Source of the DNA: Streptomyces caniscabiei
GTDB lineage: Bacteria; Actinomycetota; Actinomycetes; Streptomycetales; Streptomycetaceae
Length of the DNA: 64,000 nt
Assembly: GCF_014930365.1 (NCBI RefSeq)
Contig: NZ_JABXWI010000004.1
Span: 124,001-188,000 of the forward strand
Direction of reading: 5' to 3'
Of the stretch, positions 7,793 to 15,893 are shown in pieces. The first letter of the stretch is position 1. Every line of letters begins with the position of its first letter. Both the position numbers and the translations under genes were made by a program. The notes beneath the pieces are model-generated. The model was given only the letters and a program-made list of their open reading frames with translations, ran no database searches and was not told the origin of the DNA.

Positions 7793-9841
7793 TCACCTGC
7801 CTCGCGGATTCACCGCCTCGCGGAACACGTCGTAGACGAGCTTGGGCCGTTCCTCGTCGAAGGTGACCAGACCCATCACGGAGATGCCGTTGTAGTCCTG
7901 GTTGTATCCGGCCCGCTGCTTGTAGTCCTTGAGCACCCAGTAGGTGAAGCCGGCGACGAAGTCGCTGCGCGCCGTCACCTGCTCCCAGTGCGCGGTGAAG
8001 CTCGCCGCCTGCCACTCCTCCGTGCCCTGCGTGGTCGCGGGGCCGTGGGTGCCGGCCACGGACCAGGTGCCGTTCTCGGTGATCAGGATGGGCTTGCCGG
8101 GATACTTCGCGTGCACCGCGTCCAGCGTGGGCCCGAGGTCGGCGTCCTTGCCGTAGAAGTAGCCGAAGTACTCGTTGAAACCGATCACGTCGGCGAGGTC
8201 GAACGCGGGGTCGTTGCTGGTGTTGGAGGCCCAGGTCACCGGGCGGGCGGTGAGGTCGACCGACTTCACGGCCGCCTTCAGGTCGGCGAGCCAGGCCCGG
8301 TAGACGGGAGCGCCGCCTCCGTCGATCTCCGACTCGTTCTGCAGGCACCAGAGGATCACCGAAGGGTGGTTGTGCTGGTTCCAGGCCATGGTCAGGGCCA
8401 GGGCGCGGGCGAGGCCGTAGCGCTCGGTCTGGAGCTTCTCCTGGGGGGTGTTGAGCCACATGGTGTCGATGTCGTCCATCACCAGGACGCCGTGCTCGTC
8501 AGCCCAGTCGTAGACGTAGGGGTGGCGGTTGTAGACGCAGTTGCGGATGAAGTTGGCGCCCACCGCCGTGATGTGGCCCAGTTCCCGGTCGTACTCGGCG
8601 GGCGTCATCGCCCTGCCGTGGGCGGCCGTCTCCTCGTGCCAGTTGAGGCCCTTGAGGAACAGCGGCTCACCGTTCAGGCGCAACTGGGCGTCCGCGGTGC
8701 CCAGTTCGCGTACGCCGTACACGGTGGAGAGGGTGTCCACGCGTGGCCCCGAGGCCCTGCCGGTGTGCAGGGTGGCGCGGGCGGTGAGCGTGTGCGGCGC
8801 GGCCGGGCTCCAGCGCGGTGCGTGGGGTATCGGGACCGACACGCGCACGACGCCGGCCGACCGGGCCGCGATCCGGGCCGCGACCACGACGGGGCGGCCA
8901 CCGCTCCCCCGGCCGGGGTCCAGGGTGAGCCGGCCGACGAAACCGGTGGTGCCGTGGTTCTCGACGACCGCGTGTGCCTCCAGGCGCCCGCGCGCGGTGG
9001 ACACGAGCAGTTTGGCGATGGTGACCTTCGGGACCGCCTCGATCCAGACGGACCGGGTCAGTCCCGCGTAGGGCCAGTAGTCGACGGGCTTGTACGGCAG
9101 CTCGTGGTCGTCGGTGACCGGCTGGGGCGGCGTGGCCGTGTAGTCGGTGTAGCTGGCGCGGCGGAAGACCCGCACGGCGATCGTCTGCCGGGTGCCCGGC
9201 CGAAGCGCCCCGGCGACCGGAAGCGCGAAGGGCGAGTTGGCGCCTTCGTGCTTGCCCAGGTGCTTGCCGTCGAGCCAGACCTCGGCGCTGTATCCGGCGG
9301 CCAGGAAGGCGATACGTACGTGCCGGGCACGCCAGGACGCGGGCACGTCGATGGTGGTGCGGTACCAGGCGTAGCCGTCGGCGAACGCCGTGCCCTTGCC
9401 GAAGGGAGCGGTCTGCGAGCCGAATCCGGGGGTGTCCAGCAGATCCCAGGCCGCGGGGACGCCGATGCGGCCCCAGGCCCGGTCGTCGTGACGTGGGGAG
9501 TGCCAGCCTTCGTCGAGTCCCTGGCCGGTGGGGTCGAACCGGAAACGCCAGCGCCGGTCCAGGGACAGGTAGTCGCGCGTGGGTTCGTGGGTGCGCCAGC
9601 CGTCGAAGGCCGGGAGCACCGTGCCGTACTGGAAGACGACGCCGGTGCCGCCGACCTCGCGCACATGGGTGCCGGAGGGCTCGGTGGCCGGGTGGGTGTC
9701 GAGGACGGGGCCGCCGGCGGCTTCCGCGGCCGTGCCGTCTGCCGCTCGTGCCGTCTCCGGCCAGGCCGGCAGGGCGACGACGGCGGCCGCGCCGAGTGCC
9801 GTGACGACGGTGCGCCGGGACGGGTGGATGGGTTCGGTCAT
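7793..9841 (-). CDS. Secreted glycoside hydrolase family 2 enzyme (beta-galactosidase/beta-glucuronidase type)
   Basis: This 682-residue glycosidase is likely exported by the Tat pathway: SRRTVVTALGAAAVVALP lies at the N-terminus and AARA-type residues precede the cleavage region. The sugar-binding jelly-roll domain spans about residues 90-250, an Ig-like domain follows, and then the TIM barrel begins with LFLKGLNWHE. The acid/base Glu503 is in CLQNESE and the nucleophile Glu589 is in ITENGTW. The C-terminal FTYWVLKDYK is typical of GH2. Specificity is not readable, but the dgo context favours a galactoside. It is divergent from the hydrolase at 9918 across the shared operator. Confidence 0.9.
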   Translation of the reverse strand: MTEPIHPSRRTVVTALGAAAVVALPAWPETARAADGTAAEAAGGPVLDTHPATEPSGTHVREVGGTGVVFQYGTVLPAFDGWRTHEPTRDYLSLDRRWRFRFDPTGQGLDEGWHSPRHDDRAWGRIGVPAAWDLLDTPGFGSQTAPFGKGTAFADGYAWYRTTIDVPASWRARHVRIAFLAAGYSAEVWLDGKHLGKHEGANSPFALPVAGALRPGTRQTIAVRVFRRASYTDYTATPPQPVTDDHELPYKPVDYWPYAGLTRSVWIEAVPKVTIAKLLVSTARGRLEAHAVVENHGTTGFVGRLTLDPGRGSGGRPVVVAARIAARSAGVVRVSVPIPHAPRWSPAAPHTLTARATLHTGRASGPRVDTLSTVYGVRELGTADAQLRLNGEPLFLKGLNWHEETAAHGRAMTPAEYDRELGHITAVGANFIRNCVYNRHPYVYDWADEHGVLVMDDIDTMWLNTPQEKLQTERYGLARALALTMAWNQHNHPSVILWCLQNESEIDGGGAPVYRAWLADLKAAVKSVDLTARPVTWASNTSNDPAFDLADVIGFNEYFGYFYGKDADLGPTLDAVHAKYPGKPILITENGTWSVAGTHGPATTQGTEEWQAASFTAHWEQVTARSDFVAGFTYWVLKDYKQRAGYNQDYNGISVMGLVTFDEERPKLVYDVFREAVNPRGR

Positions 9842-9882
9842 GGCACATGAGCCTGGGCAGTCCCCGCACCCCTGTCAAGCAT

Positions 9883-9900
9883 TATTCATAATTAATGAAT
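9883..9900. promoter_or_regulatory. Second copy of the AT-rich operator
   Basis: ATTCATAATTAATGAAT at 9884-9900 is a 17-bp imperfect palindrome with seven of eight pairs matching. Bases 9883-9896 are the inverse complement of 4373-4386. It lies 42 bp upstream of the GH2 start and 17 bp before the start of the rightward hydrolase, so one regulator could control both. Confidence 0.62.
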
Positions 9901-9917
9901 TGAGCTACCGTGCCCTC

Positions 9918-11177
9918 ATGACGACACAGCGAGCAATGGCCATCACCCTGTGGGACTTCAGCTGGTACACACAGGCAGGCCCCGGCGAGCCGTTCGCCGA
10001 CCTCGACCGCGCCTTCGCCGAGGCGGTGGACCGGGGCTTCAACACCGTGCGCGTCTGCGCGATGCCCTTCCTGCTGTTCTCCGGACGCGTCCCCGATCCG
10101 GACTCGATCGAGGTCCGCGGCCTCGGCGAGGAGTTCGGACAGCGCACCCGCTGGTACGACGTGCGCGGCGGCTATCCGCTGGACGGCCGCCGCCGGCTCG
10201 TCGAGCTGTTCGAGGCGGCCGCCCGCCACGACTGCCAGGTGATCGTGTCCTCCTGGGAGTACCAGCAGTCCCCCAGCTTCGCCGACACCGACGCCTGGCA
10301 CCGCGCCCTGGCCGAGGTCCCCGGCCCGGACCGCGCCGAGGCCGTGGCCGAAGCGCTCGCCGGACTCCTCGACTTCCTCACCGAGCGCGGACTGGCCGGC
10401 CAGGTCGCCTACGTCGAGGTGCACAACGAGGTCGACAACTGCTCCCTCGTACCGCGCGACGGCGTCACCCACTACGCCTACCTGCGCGACCCGCTCGACC
10501 GTGCCGTGAAGCTGCTGCGGGCCCGGCACCCCGCCATCCCCGTCACCTACTCACTGGGCGAGCCCTGGCCGAGCGAGATCGACGACCTGCCGGAAGGGGC
10601 GCAGATCGCTCACTTCCACTTCTACGTCTACGGCGTGCTCGGCGCGCTGTACGAGGCGGTCGGACTCGGGCACGGCACCGAGGCGGCACCCGAGACGGCG
10701 GCCTGGCCCACCCCCGAACTGGCCGCCATGCTGCGCCCGGACGCGCCCGCCTTCGCCGACTACCAGCCGGACGAGCCCTGGCGACTGGCCGCCACCGGCA
10801 TCCCGCGCGAACTGTTCTACGCGCACGACTGGGTCGACCCCGACCGCTGGGACCTGTGGCTGTACGAGAACTATCCGGCGCACCGGCAGGCCATGCGGGA
10901 CACGCTGGCCGGGTGGGTCGACTCCGTCGCCGAGTTCGCCCGCCTGCGCGGCATCCCCGCCGTGCTGGGCGAAGGTGTCGTGGGCTACACACCTCTCCTC
11001 ACCCGCTTCGAGGAGGACGCCGTCGGCAAGGACATCGCGGAGTTCGTCGTCGACCGCTGCCTCGCCGCGGGCTTCCGGGGCGTCGTCCTGACGTCGAACG
11101 CGGCCCCGCACCACCCCATGTGGCACACCGACCGCGACTGGATGCGCCGGGTCAACGCACGCGTCACAGCGGCCTGA
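9918..11177 (+). CDS. Cellulase-like clan GH-A glycoside hydrolase
   Basis: The 419-residue protein has the (beta/alpha)8 pattern of cellulase-like hydrolases: ITLWDFSWYTQ at strand 1, the acid/base Glu171 in EVHNEVDN and a likely nucleophile Glu352 in VLGEGVVGY. No signal peptide is visible, so it probably acts inside the cell on imported oligosaccharide. I chose the ATG at 9918. A second ATG seven codons on has a slightly better AGCGAG upstream. It is divergent from the GH2 gene and shares the operator. The exact GH family and substrate are uncertain. Confidence 0.75.
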   Translation: MTTQRAMAITLWDFSWYTQAGPGEPFADLDRAFAEAVDRGFNTVRVCAMPFLLFSGRVPDPDSIEVRGLGEEFGQRTRWYDVRGGYPLDGRRRLVELFEAAARHDCQVIVSSWEYQQSPSFADTDAWHRALAEVPGPDRAEAVAEALAGLLDFLTERGLAGQVAYVEVHNEVDNCSLVPRDGVTHYAYLRDPLDRAVKLLRARHPAIPVTYSLGEPWPSEIDDLPEGAQIAHFHFYVYGVLGALYEAVGLGHGTEAAPETAAWPTPELAAMLRPDAPAFADYQPDEPWRLAATGIPRELFYAHDWVDPDRWDLWLYENYPAHRQAMRDTLAGWVDSVAEFARLRGIPAVLGEGVVGYTPLLTRFEEDAVGKDIAEFVVDRCLAAGFRGVVLTSNAAPHHPMWHTDRDWMRRVNARVTAA

Positions 11178-11281
11178 CCCTGCCGCCACAGCGGCCCGCC
11201 ACGCAGCGGACGAGCGGGCGGGGGCCTGCCGGCGGAGCAGGGCGCGGGTACGCACGGTGCCACGCTTCGCCGTCCACGACG

Positions 11282-11316
11282 ACGCACCGGGCAGGCTGGT
11301 GACCTGCCCGGTGCGT
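11282..11316. terminator. Hairpin terminator after GH-A gene
   Basis: Perfect 14-bp arms (11282-11295 and 11303-11316, ACGCACCGGGCAGG and its complement) enclose a 7-nt loop. It lies about 105 bp after the hydrolase stop and just before the regulator remnant. Confidence 0.75.
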
Positions 11317-11330
11317 GGCGGTGGTGTCAA

Positions 11331-11489
11331 CACCTCCACCACCCGATCGTGGGCGACCTGACGCTCGACTACCTGGTCCCGGCCGTCGAAGACGACCCCG
11401 AACAGACCCTCACCGTCTACACCACCGAACCCGCCACGCGAGCGCGCCGCCGACGGCGGTGTGCCCGGGCAGGAGGTCAGCGACGGTGA
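11331..11489 (+). pseudogene. C-terminal remnant of an MmyB-type XRE regulator
   Basis: The frame from 11331 to a TGA at 11489 gives about 52 residues, HLHHPIVGDLTLDYLVP then TLTVYTTEPAT. These match the end of MmyB-type regulators, compare FHHPLVGDLTL and YTAEPGSPSEEA in the gene at 47700-48488. No start codon and no HTH domain are present, and the C-terminus after EPAT is frameshifted into an Arg-rich run. It is a broken gene. Confidence 0.7.
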
Positions 11490-11629
11490 TCTGGTGGCGC
11501 AGCGGCTGACGCCGTGATCGCGCGCGAGGGCAGCGATCGAACGGCCCTCAGGTAGGAGGTACACACAGCGTCGGTCTACGCTGCGGCGACGTGGGGTCGA
11601 GGCGGACCTGGGGTGACGCGGGGGGCGTT

Positions 11630-12415
11630 GTGGTGTGGGAGCAGGGGGCGGCCGGTCTGGCGACGGGGCTGCTGATCGCCCTGGTCACCGCGCCGGTGGG
11701 TGTGTCCGGTGCCGTGTTCCTGCTGCCGGTGCAGCTGAGCGTCTTCGCCGTACCGAGTCCGGCGGTCACCCCGACGAACCTGCTCTACAACGTCGTGGCC
11801 GGCCCCGGCGCCCTGCTGCGTTACCGACGTGACGGTGCCTTGAGGGGCCCGCTCGTACGCGGACTCGTGCTCGGTACGCTGCCCGGCGTCGTCGTGGGTG
11901 CCGTCATCCGCGTCTTCCTGCTCCCCGGCCCGGCCGTCTTCCGCCTCCTGGTAGCGGCGCTGCTGCTGCCGCTCGGCACCTGGCTGATCGTCCGGACCCT
12001 TCGACCCGGCCGCTCGGAAAACCCACGCCCCGAGCCGTCGCCCCGAGCGGTGACCGGCCTCGCGTTCACCGTCGGGATCGTGGGCGGCATCTACGGCATC
12101 GGCGGCGGCTCGATCCTCGGCCCCGTCCTCGTCGGTCGCGGCATGCCGGTGACCGAGGTCGCTCCGGCCGCCCTGGCCTCCACCTTCGCCACATCCGTCG
12201 TCGGAGCTGCCACGTATGCCCTGCTCGCGCTGGCGCACAGCGGCGACATCGCCCCCGACTGGTTTCTCGGGCTCAGCTGCGGTGCGGGCGGTCTCATCGG
12301 CGGCTACCTCGGCGCGCGCCTCCAGCCCCGCCTGCCCGAGACGCTTCTTCGCCTCCTCCTCGGCTCCCTCGCTGCCGCCCTCGGTGCCCTCTACGCGATC
12401 ACCGCCCTGCGCTGA
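11630..12415 (+). CDS. TauE/SafE-family membrane transporter
   Basis: This sulfite/sulfoacetate exporter-family membrane protein has about 261 residues and seven to eight hydrophobic segments. The two duplicated halves carry the family's glycine-rich motifs: LLIALVTAPVGVSGAV near the start and VGIVGGIYGIGGGSILGPVL in the middle. TPTNLLYNVVAGPGALLRYRR is characteristic of the first half. I placed the start at the GTG at 11630, which follows a GGGGGG. The frame is open back to 11591, where no ribosome-binding site is seen. The substrate is unknown; the neighbours are decayed genes and give no clue. Confidence 0.8.
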   Translation: MVWEQGAAGLATGLLIALVTAPVGVSGAVFLLPVQLSVFAVPSPAVTPTNLLYNVVAGPGALLRYRRDGALRGPLVRGLVLGTLPGVVVGAVIRVFLLPGPAVFRLLVAALLLPLGTWLIVRTLRPGRSENPRPEPSPRAVTGLAFTVGIVGGIYGIGGGSILGPVLVGRGMPVTEVAPAALASTFATSVVGAATYALLALAHSGDIAPDWFLGLSCGAGGLIGGYLGARLQPRLPETLLRLLLGSLAAALGALYAITALR

Positions 12416-12583
12416 CCCACTCCGAGTGCGCCGGCCGACGCGGGACACCCGCACACGTGCCGCCCTGACGGCACCAGTGAAAGGGGAATGTCTTGCAGGC
12501 CGAGAACCGAGAGACCGCAGCACACGTCGTCCCCGAGCCCGCGCCGCCGTACGACTCCGACAAAACCTCGAGGATCCGGGGCG

Positions 12584-12735
12584 TTCTGCCGCGAGGCCGT
12601 CGAGCGGACCGTGGCCGAACTGGGCGGGCTGAACGTCCTGGTGAGCAATGCCGTGTACCTCCAACAGCAAGCTGGAGCCGGAGCAGCTGACCTCCGACGA
12701 CTTCGACCGGACCTTCAAGACCGATCTCGCGAGTG
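12584..12735 (+). pseudogene. SDR oxidoreductase fragment, frameshifted
   Basis: FCREAVERTVAELGGLNVLVSNA is the NNAG-strand region of a short-chain dehydrogenase. It shifts frame near 12655 and continues as NSKLEPEQLTSDDFDRTFKT, the next segment of the same protein family. The Rossmann N-terminus and the catalytic half are absent. It is a short relic. Confidence 0.65.
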
Positions 12736-12804
12736 CCCGATCCACACGCGGAACACCCGCCTCCCGCTGTTACACCCCCGGACCCGCCGGGTACTCGCCG
12801 ACGC

Positions 12805-13191
12805 GTTCCACTCGACTCCGATCATCCGCTCATGTCCTCGGTGCGGCCCATGGTGCCCGTCGTCGCTGAACTGCTCGGCCGGGCCCGCGCGGCGGAGGTG
12901 CCGGTGATCTACGCGAACGACAACTTCGGATCCTGGCGCTCCCACCACGGGGAACTGCCGGACATCGCGCTGGCCCGCCCGTACGCCCCCGGCCTGATCG
13001 AACCGATCAGGCCGGACGAGGAGTCGTTGTTCGTGGTGAAGGCCCGCCACTCCGTCTTCTGCGAGACGCCGCTCGCCTATCTCCTGTCACGGCTGGGCGT
13101 CGGCGCACTGGAAATGATGGAGCGCAACATGGGCGCCCGGGTCGTCATGGCGAAGGAGATCGACCTCGGTCCGGCGCACACCGGCCGGTGA
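12805..13191 (+). pseudogene. Isochorismatase-family hydrolase with active-site deletion
   Basis: The frame 12733-13191 carries recognisable isochorismatase-like cysteine hydrolase sequence (VPVIYANDNFGSWRSHHGEL, FVVKARHSVF with the catalytic Lys, TPLAYLLSRLGVG). It then jumps directly to ALEMMERNMGARVV. The intervening stretch that normally holds the nucleophilic Cys (a TEQCV-type motif) is missing, and the N-terminal Asp strand is scrambled. The product, if made, cannot be an active hydrolase. Confidence 0.7.
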
Positions 13192-13229
13192 CGTCGGCCG
13201 GCTCTCATGGCGTTCGCCGAGACGGACGC

Positions 13230-14249
13230 CTACCCGGAGCGGAAGATCGGTTCCCTCGGCAGGGGCGCCCCGCTGCCGGACAGCAGTCCATGGGCCAGCG
13301 GTGTCGCCGAGTGCTCGACCCGTTTGCCGGCACGGCGGCTGACGATCAGTCCCGCCCCGCGCAGGACCCCGATCTGATAGCTCGCACTGGCCGGTGCCAG
13401 GCGCAGGGCCTGGGCCACCTCGGTCGTCGTGCGCGTGCGGTGACCGGCCACCTCGACGAGGACCGCGCTTCTCGTCCGGCCCAGCAGCCGTTCCAGCCCG
13501 TCCTCGCCGGTGAGCGCGTTGTCGAACGGCTGCTTCGCGACCGGGTAGACGAGGACCGGATCGAGGCCGGGGTCGGCGAGCGCCGTGGGTCTGCGCCAGC
13601 AGAAGTACGACGGCACGAGCGTCAGTCCGCGTCCTTCCAGGCGCAGTTCCCGCTCGACGGGATAGTCGACGTCCAGATACGGCGGGTTCCAACGGGCGAA
13701 CGGGTGCAGCCCCGCGAGGAGAGCCCCCGTGCCTCCACCGAGCGCGGCCCGTGCGCGGACGGCGACGTCGTCGCCCACCGCCGAGCGCATCTGCCGCCAG
13801 TACGGTTCCAGCAGCACCCGGAAGGAGTCCCGCAGGGCGTCCGCGATCAGCAGCAGTGTGGCGGTGGGCCGTTCGTGCGGGCCCCGAACCCATCCCGGCA
13901 GCGGCCGCGACGTGGCGAGCAGGGTGAGTTCCGCCACCAGCCGTTCCCGGGGTGTGGTGCGGACCCTTTCGAGCGCCGCGTCCAGGTGGTCACCCGTGAC
14001 CGGAGGCGTCAGGAAGTCGGGGATGTACCCGGTGGCCGGGATGAAGGTGCGCAGTGTGCGCAGGGCGGCGTCGGCGCGGCTGTCCCGTGACAGGAGGTGG
14101 GTGGACCGCCGGCGCCAGTGACCGAACTCCAACGGCCCCTGATCCGTCTGTAACCGACAGACGGCACACATCAACTCCCAGAGGGGGTCAGGCTGTTGAG
14201 CCAGGCGTACGTTCTCCAGGTCGCGCCAGCCGAAGTGGATGCGAAGCAC
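13230..14249 (-). CDS. ArsR-like winged-helix regulator (DUF5937 type), TTA codon
   Basis: This 339-residue regulator has a long N-terminal DUF5937-type region (LRIHFGWRDLENVRLAQQPDPLWEL) and a C-terminal ArsR-like winged helix at about residues 245-315 (TTEVAQALRLAPASASYQIGVLRGAGLIVSRRAGKRV). The GTG at 14249 follows GAGGAG. Leu33 is encoded by TTA (14151-14153), so translation may need the bldA tRNA. It is divergent from the LysR gene at 14366 with about 116 bp between them. Confidence 0.85.
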   Translation of the reverse strand: MLRIHFGWRDLENVRLAQQPDPLWELMCAVCRLQTDQGPLEFGHWRRRSTHLLSRDSRADAALRTLRTFIPATGYIPDFLTPPVTGDHLDAALERVRTTPRERLVAELTLLATSRPLPGWVRGPHERPTATLLLIADALRDSFRVLLEPYWRQMRSAVGDDVAVRARAALGGGTGALLAGLHPFARWNPPYLDVDYPVERELRLEGRGLTLVPSYFCWRRPTALADPGLDPVLVYPVAKQPFDNALTGEDGLERLLGRTRSAVLVEVAGHRTRTTTEVAQALRLAPASASYQIGVLRGAGLIVSRRAGKRVEHSATPLAHGLLSGSGAPLPREPIFRSG

Positions 14250-14365
14250 GTAACTCCTCGCCGCTCATGTCCCGGTTACAACTCCTTTGATCGTGACGCA
14301 GATGATCGGTACGGAGAAGTCGAGATCGAGAAGAGGATCGGATTCGTGTCGATAGCCTTTTCTCC

Positions 14366-15301
14366 ATGAGCCCTGGTCGCGGCACTGGTGGAGTGCGTGA
14401 GCCGAGCCTGCACCAGCTCCGGCTCTTCCTCGTTCTCGCCGAGGAACTCCACTTCGGACGGGCCGCAGCACGCGTCTACGTCACCCAGCCCTCGTTCAGC
14501 CAGCAGATCAGGTCGCTGGAACAGCGGCTCGGGGTCACGCTCGTCTCGCGCGGCGGGCGTGGAACGCGGCTCACCCCGGCCGGCCAAGCCCTCGCCGAGG
14601 AGGCGAGAGCGGTGGTCGACGCCATGTCCCGATTACGGCAGACCGCCGACCGCCACGCCGGAACCGCGCGGGGGCGGCTGCTGATCGGCAGCCTCGGCGC
14701 CGAAGCGGCCATGCCCCACGCCCATGCCGTCCTCGCCCACCTCCGCGAGCTCCACCCCGACCTGGAGATCGAGGTCCGCAACCTGACCTTCGTCGACATG
14801 TTCGGCGCCCTGCTCGCCGGGGAGGTCGACGCCGCGTTCCTGCGCGGCCCGCTGCCCGGCGGGATCCAGTCCCTGCGTCTGGCCAGCGAGACCCGGGTGG
14901 TCTGCCTGCCCGCCGACGACCCTCTCGCAGGCCGGGAGACCGTCACCCTGGCCGACCTCGCCGACCGCGCGGTGGTCGACATGCCCCCGGAAGTGCCTCG
15001 CGCGTGGTGGGACCACCTCACCGTCAACCCGCGCCCCGACGGCACGCCAGTGCGCTACGGCCCCGTCATCAGGGACACCGAGGCCATGGTCTTCGCCGTC
15101 ACCCAGAAACAGGCGATCGCCTTCCTGCCCTCCGCGGCCCGCCACCTCTACCCGCGAACCGGAGTCACCTACGTCCACTGCCCCGAGCTGGGCGTGTCGA
15201 CGGCCGAACTCGCCTGGCTCCCCGACCATCGCGACGGACCGACCGTGACCGCCCTGCGCGAGGCGGCCCACCACATCCTTGGACAGGCGCACCCCGCCTA
15301 A
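14366..15301 (+). CDS. LysR-family regulator, TTA codon
   Basis: This 311-residue regulator has an N-terminal LysR helix-turn-helix at about residues 14-72 (FLVLAEELHFGRAAARVYVTQ, then QIRSLEQRLGVTLVSR). A two-lobed LysR substrate domain follows (GRLLIGSLGAEAAMPHA near residue 101). Leu90 is a TTA codon (14633-14635), which is rare here. The gene points at the RiPP-like operon that begins 345 bp after its stop and is the natural candidate regulator for it. A small hairpin and a 28-bp palindrome lie in between. Confidence 0.88.
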   Translation: MSPGRGTGGVREPSLHQLRLFLVLAEELHFGRAAARVYVTQPSFSQQIRSLEQRLGVTLVSRGGRGTRLTPAGQALAEEARAVVDAMSRLRQTADRHAGTARGRLLIGSLGAEAAMPHAHAVLAHLRELHPDLEIEVRNLTFVDMFGALLAGEVDAAFLRGPLPGGIQSLRLASETRVVCLPADDPLAGRETVTLADLADRAVVDMPPEVPRAWWDHLTVNPRPDGTPVRYGPVIRDTEAMVFAVTQKQAIAFLPSAARHLYPRTGVTYVHCPELGVSTAELAWLPDHRDGPTVTALREAAHHILGQAHPA

Positions 15302-15331
15302 ATCCGACCTGGGGCCCGTCCCCGCGGCTAC

Positions 15332-15347
15332 CCGGCCACTTGGCCGG
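15332..15347. terminator. Short hairpin after LysR gene
   Basis: CCGGCC and GGCCGG arms enclose a 4-nt loop, 30 bp after the lysR stop. It is a modest stem and a possible weak terminator. Confidence 0.4.
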
Positions 15348-15356
15348 AAGGAAACC

Positions 15357-15384
15357 CATGTTTTCGACGAGCATCGAAAACATG
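15357..15384. promoter_or_regulatory. 28-bp perfect palindrome upstream of the RiPP operon
   Basis: CATGTTTTCGA (15357-15367) is mirrored by TCGAAAACATG (15374-15384) around a 6-base centre. It lies 262 bp before the precursor start. It could be an operator or a hairpin. An ATG inside it, with GGAAGGA upstream, opens a 60-codon frame to 15540, but that frame shows no family resemblance and I do not call it a gene. The remaining bases to 15645 show nothing further except the AGGAGGA of the precursor. Confidence 0.5.
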
Positions 15385-15645
15385 GCGGTGAAGATGGCTC
15401 CCCCCGCACGATGTGCTGAAGCAGCGGCTCGACCGGCCGCTGCGGCGTTCGGAGGGGGAACCGGCTGTCATGGCCGGGCAACCGGACGATACGGGGCGAT
15501 CATCGCCGTCGCGACGGGGCTTCTCCCTCACTTTGTGTGAAGGGCGCCATGGCCTGGCGACGCCGGCGTCGGCCCTGCCGGCCCGAGCCCGGCCGTGGCG
15601 CTCCACCCTCTTCCGATCACCACCTGTCGACCCAGGAGGATCACC

Positions 15646-15801
15646 ATGACCCACATCTCGACCGCCGACACCCAGACCGGCATCAAGGCCGGGGCGTCCG
15701 CCGAGGAGGAGCTCGACCTCGTGATCGGCGAACTGGAGCAGGACATCCCCCAGCGCACGAACGCGGCCGCCAGCACCTGTGTCCGCTGGTACTGCATCTG
15801 A
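15646..15801 (+). CDS. Candidate RiPP (lanthipeptide-like) precursor peptide, 51 aa
   Basis: The 51-residue peptide has an excellent ribosome-binding site (AGGAGGA at 15634-15640). An acidic, helical leader (EEELDLVIGELEQDI, residues 20-34) resembles class II leader peptides. The C-terminal tail NAAASTCVRWYCI contains Ser43, Thr44, Cys45 and Cys50. Ser/Thr plus Cys near the C-terminus is what a LanM-type enzyme needs for thioether rings, and a DUF4135 gene follows 93 bp on. No GG-type cleavage site is obvious, and no protease or transporter gene is adjacent. Assignment as a modified-peptide precursor is inference from composition and context. Confidence 0.65.
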   Translation: MTHISTADTQTGIKAGASAEEELDLVIGELEQDIPQRTNAAASTCVRWYCI

Positions 15802-15840
15802 GGGAAGCCTCGGTCCGACCGCATCACCGGACATCGCGCA

Positions 15841-15871
15841 GGTGCCGCTCGGCGACGAGCGGGGCGGCACC
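15841..15871 (+). terminator. Imperfect hairpin between precursor and modification genes
   Basis: GGTGCCGCTCG can pair with CGAGCGG...GGCACC downstream, leaving a bulge. A partial terminator in this position would give more precursor mRNA than enzyme mRNA, as is common in RiPP operons. The pairing was done by eye only. Confidence 0.35.
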
Positions 15872-15893
15872 GTTCAGGGGGAGGCACAACACC

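Noticed and set aside
7013..9850. A 945-codon open frame on the plus strand across the GH2 gene
   Set aside because: It is the shadow of the minus-strand GH2 gene with Gly/Arg/Val-rich nonsense composition.
12733..13191. A 152-codon frame that could be read as an intact isochorismatase
   Set aside because: The catalytic Cys segment is deleted and the N-terminus is scrambled, so it is listed as a pseudogene.
15358..15540. A 60-codon frame starting inside the 28-bp palindrome, with GGAAGGA upstream
   Set aside because: The composition is Ala/Gly-rich as expected of chance frames, no family is recognised, and the ATG lies within a perfect palindrome.
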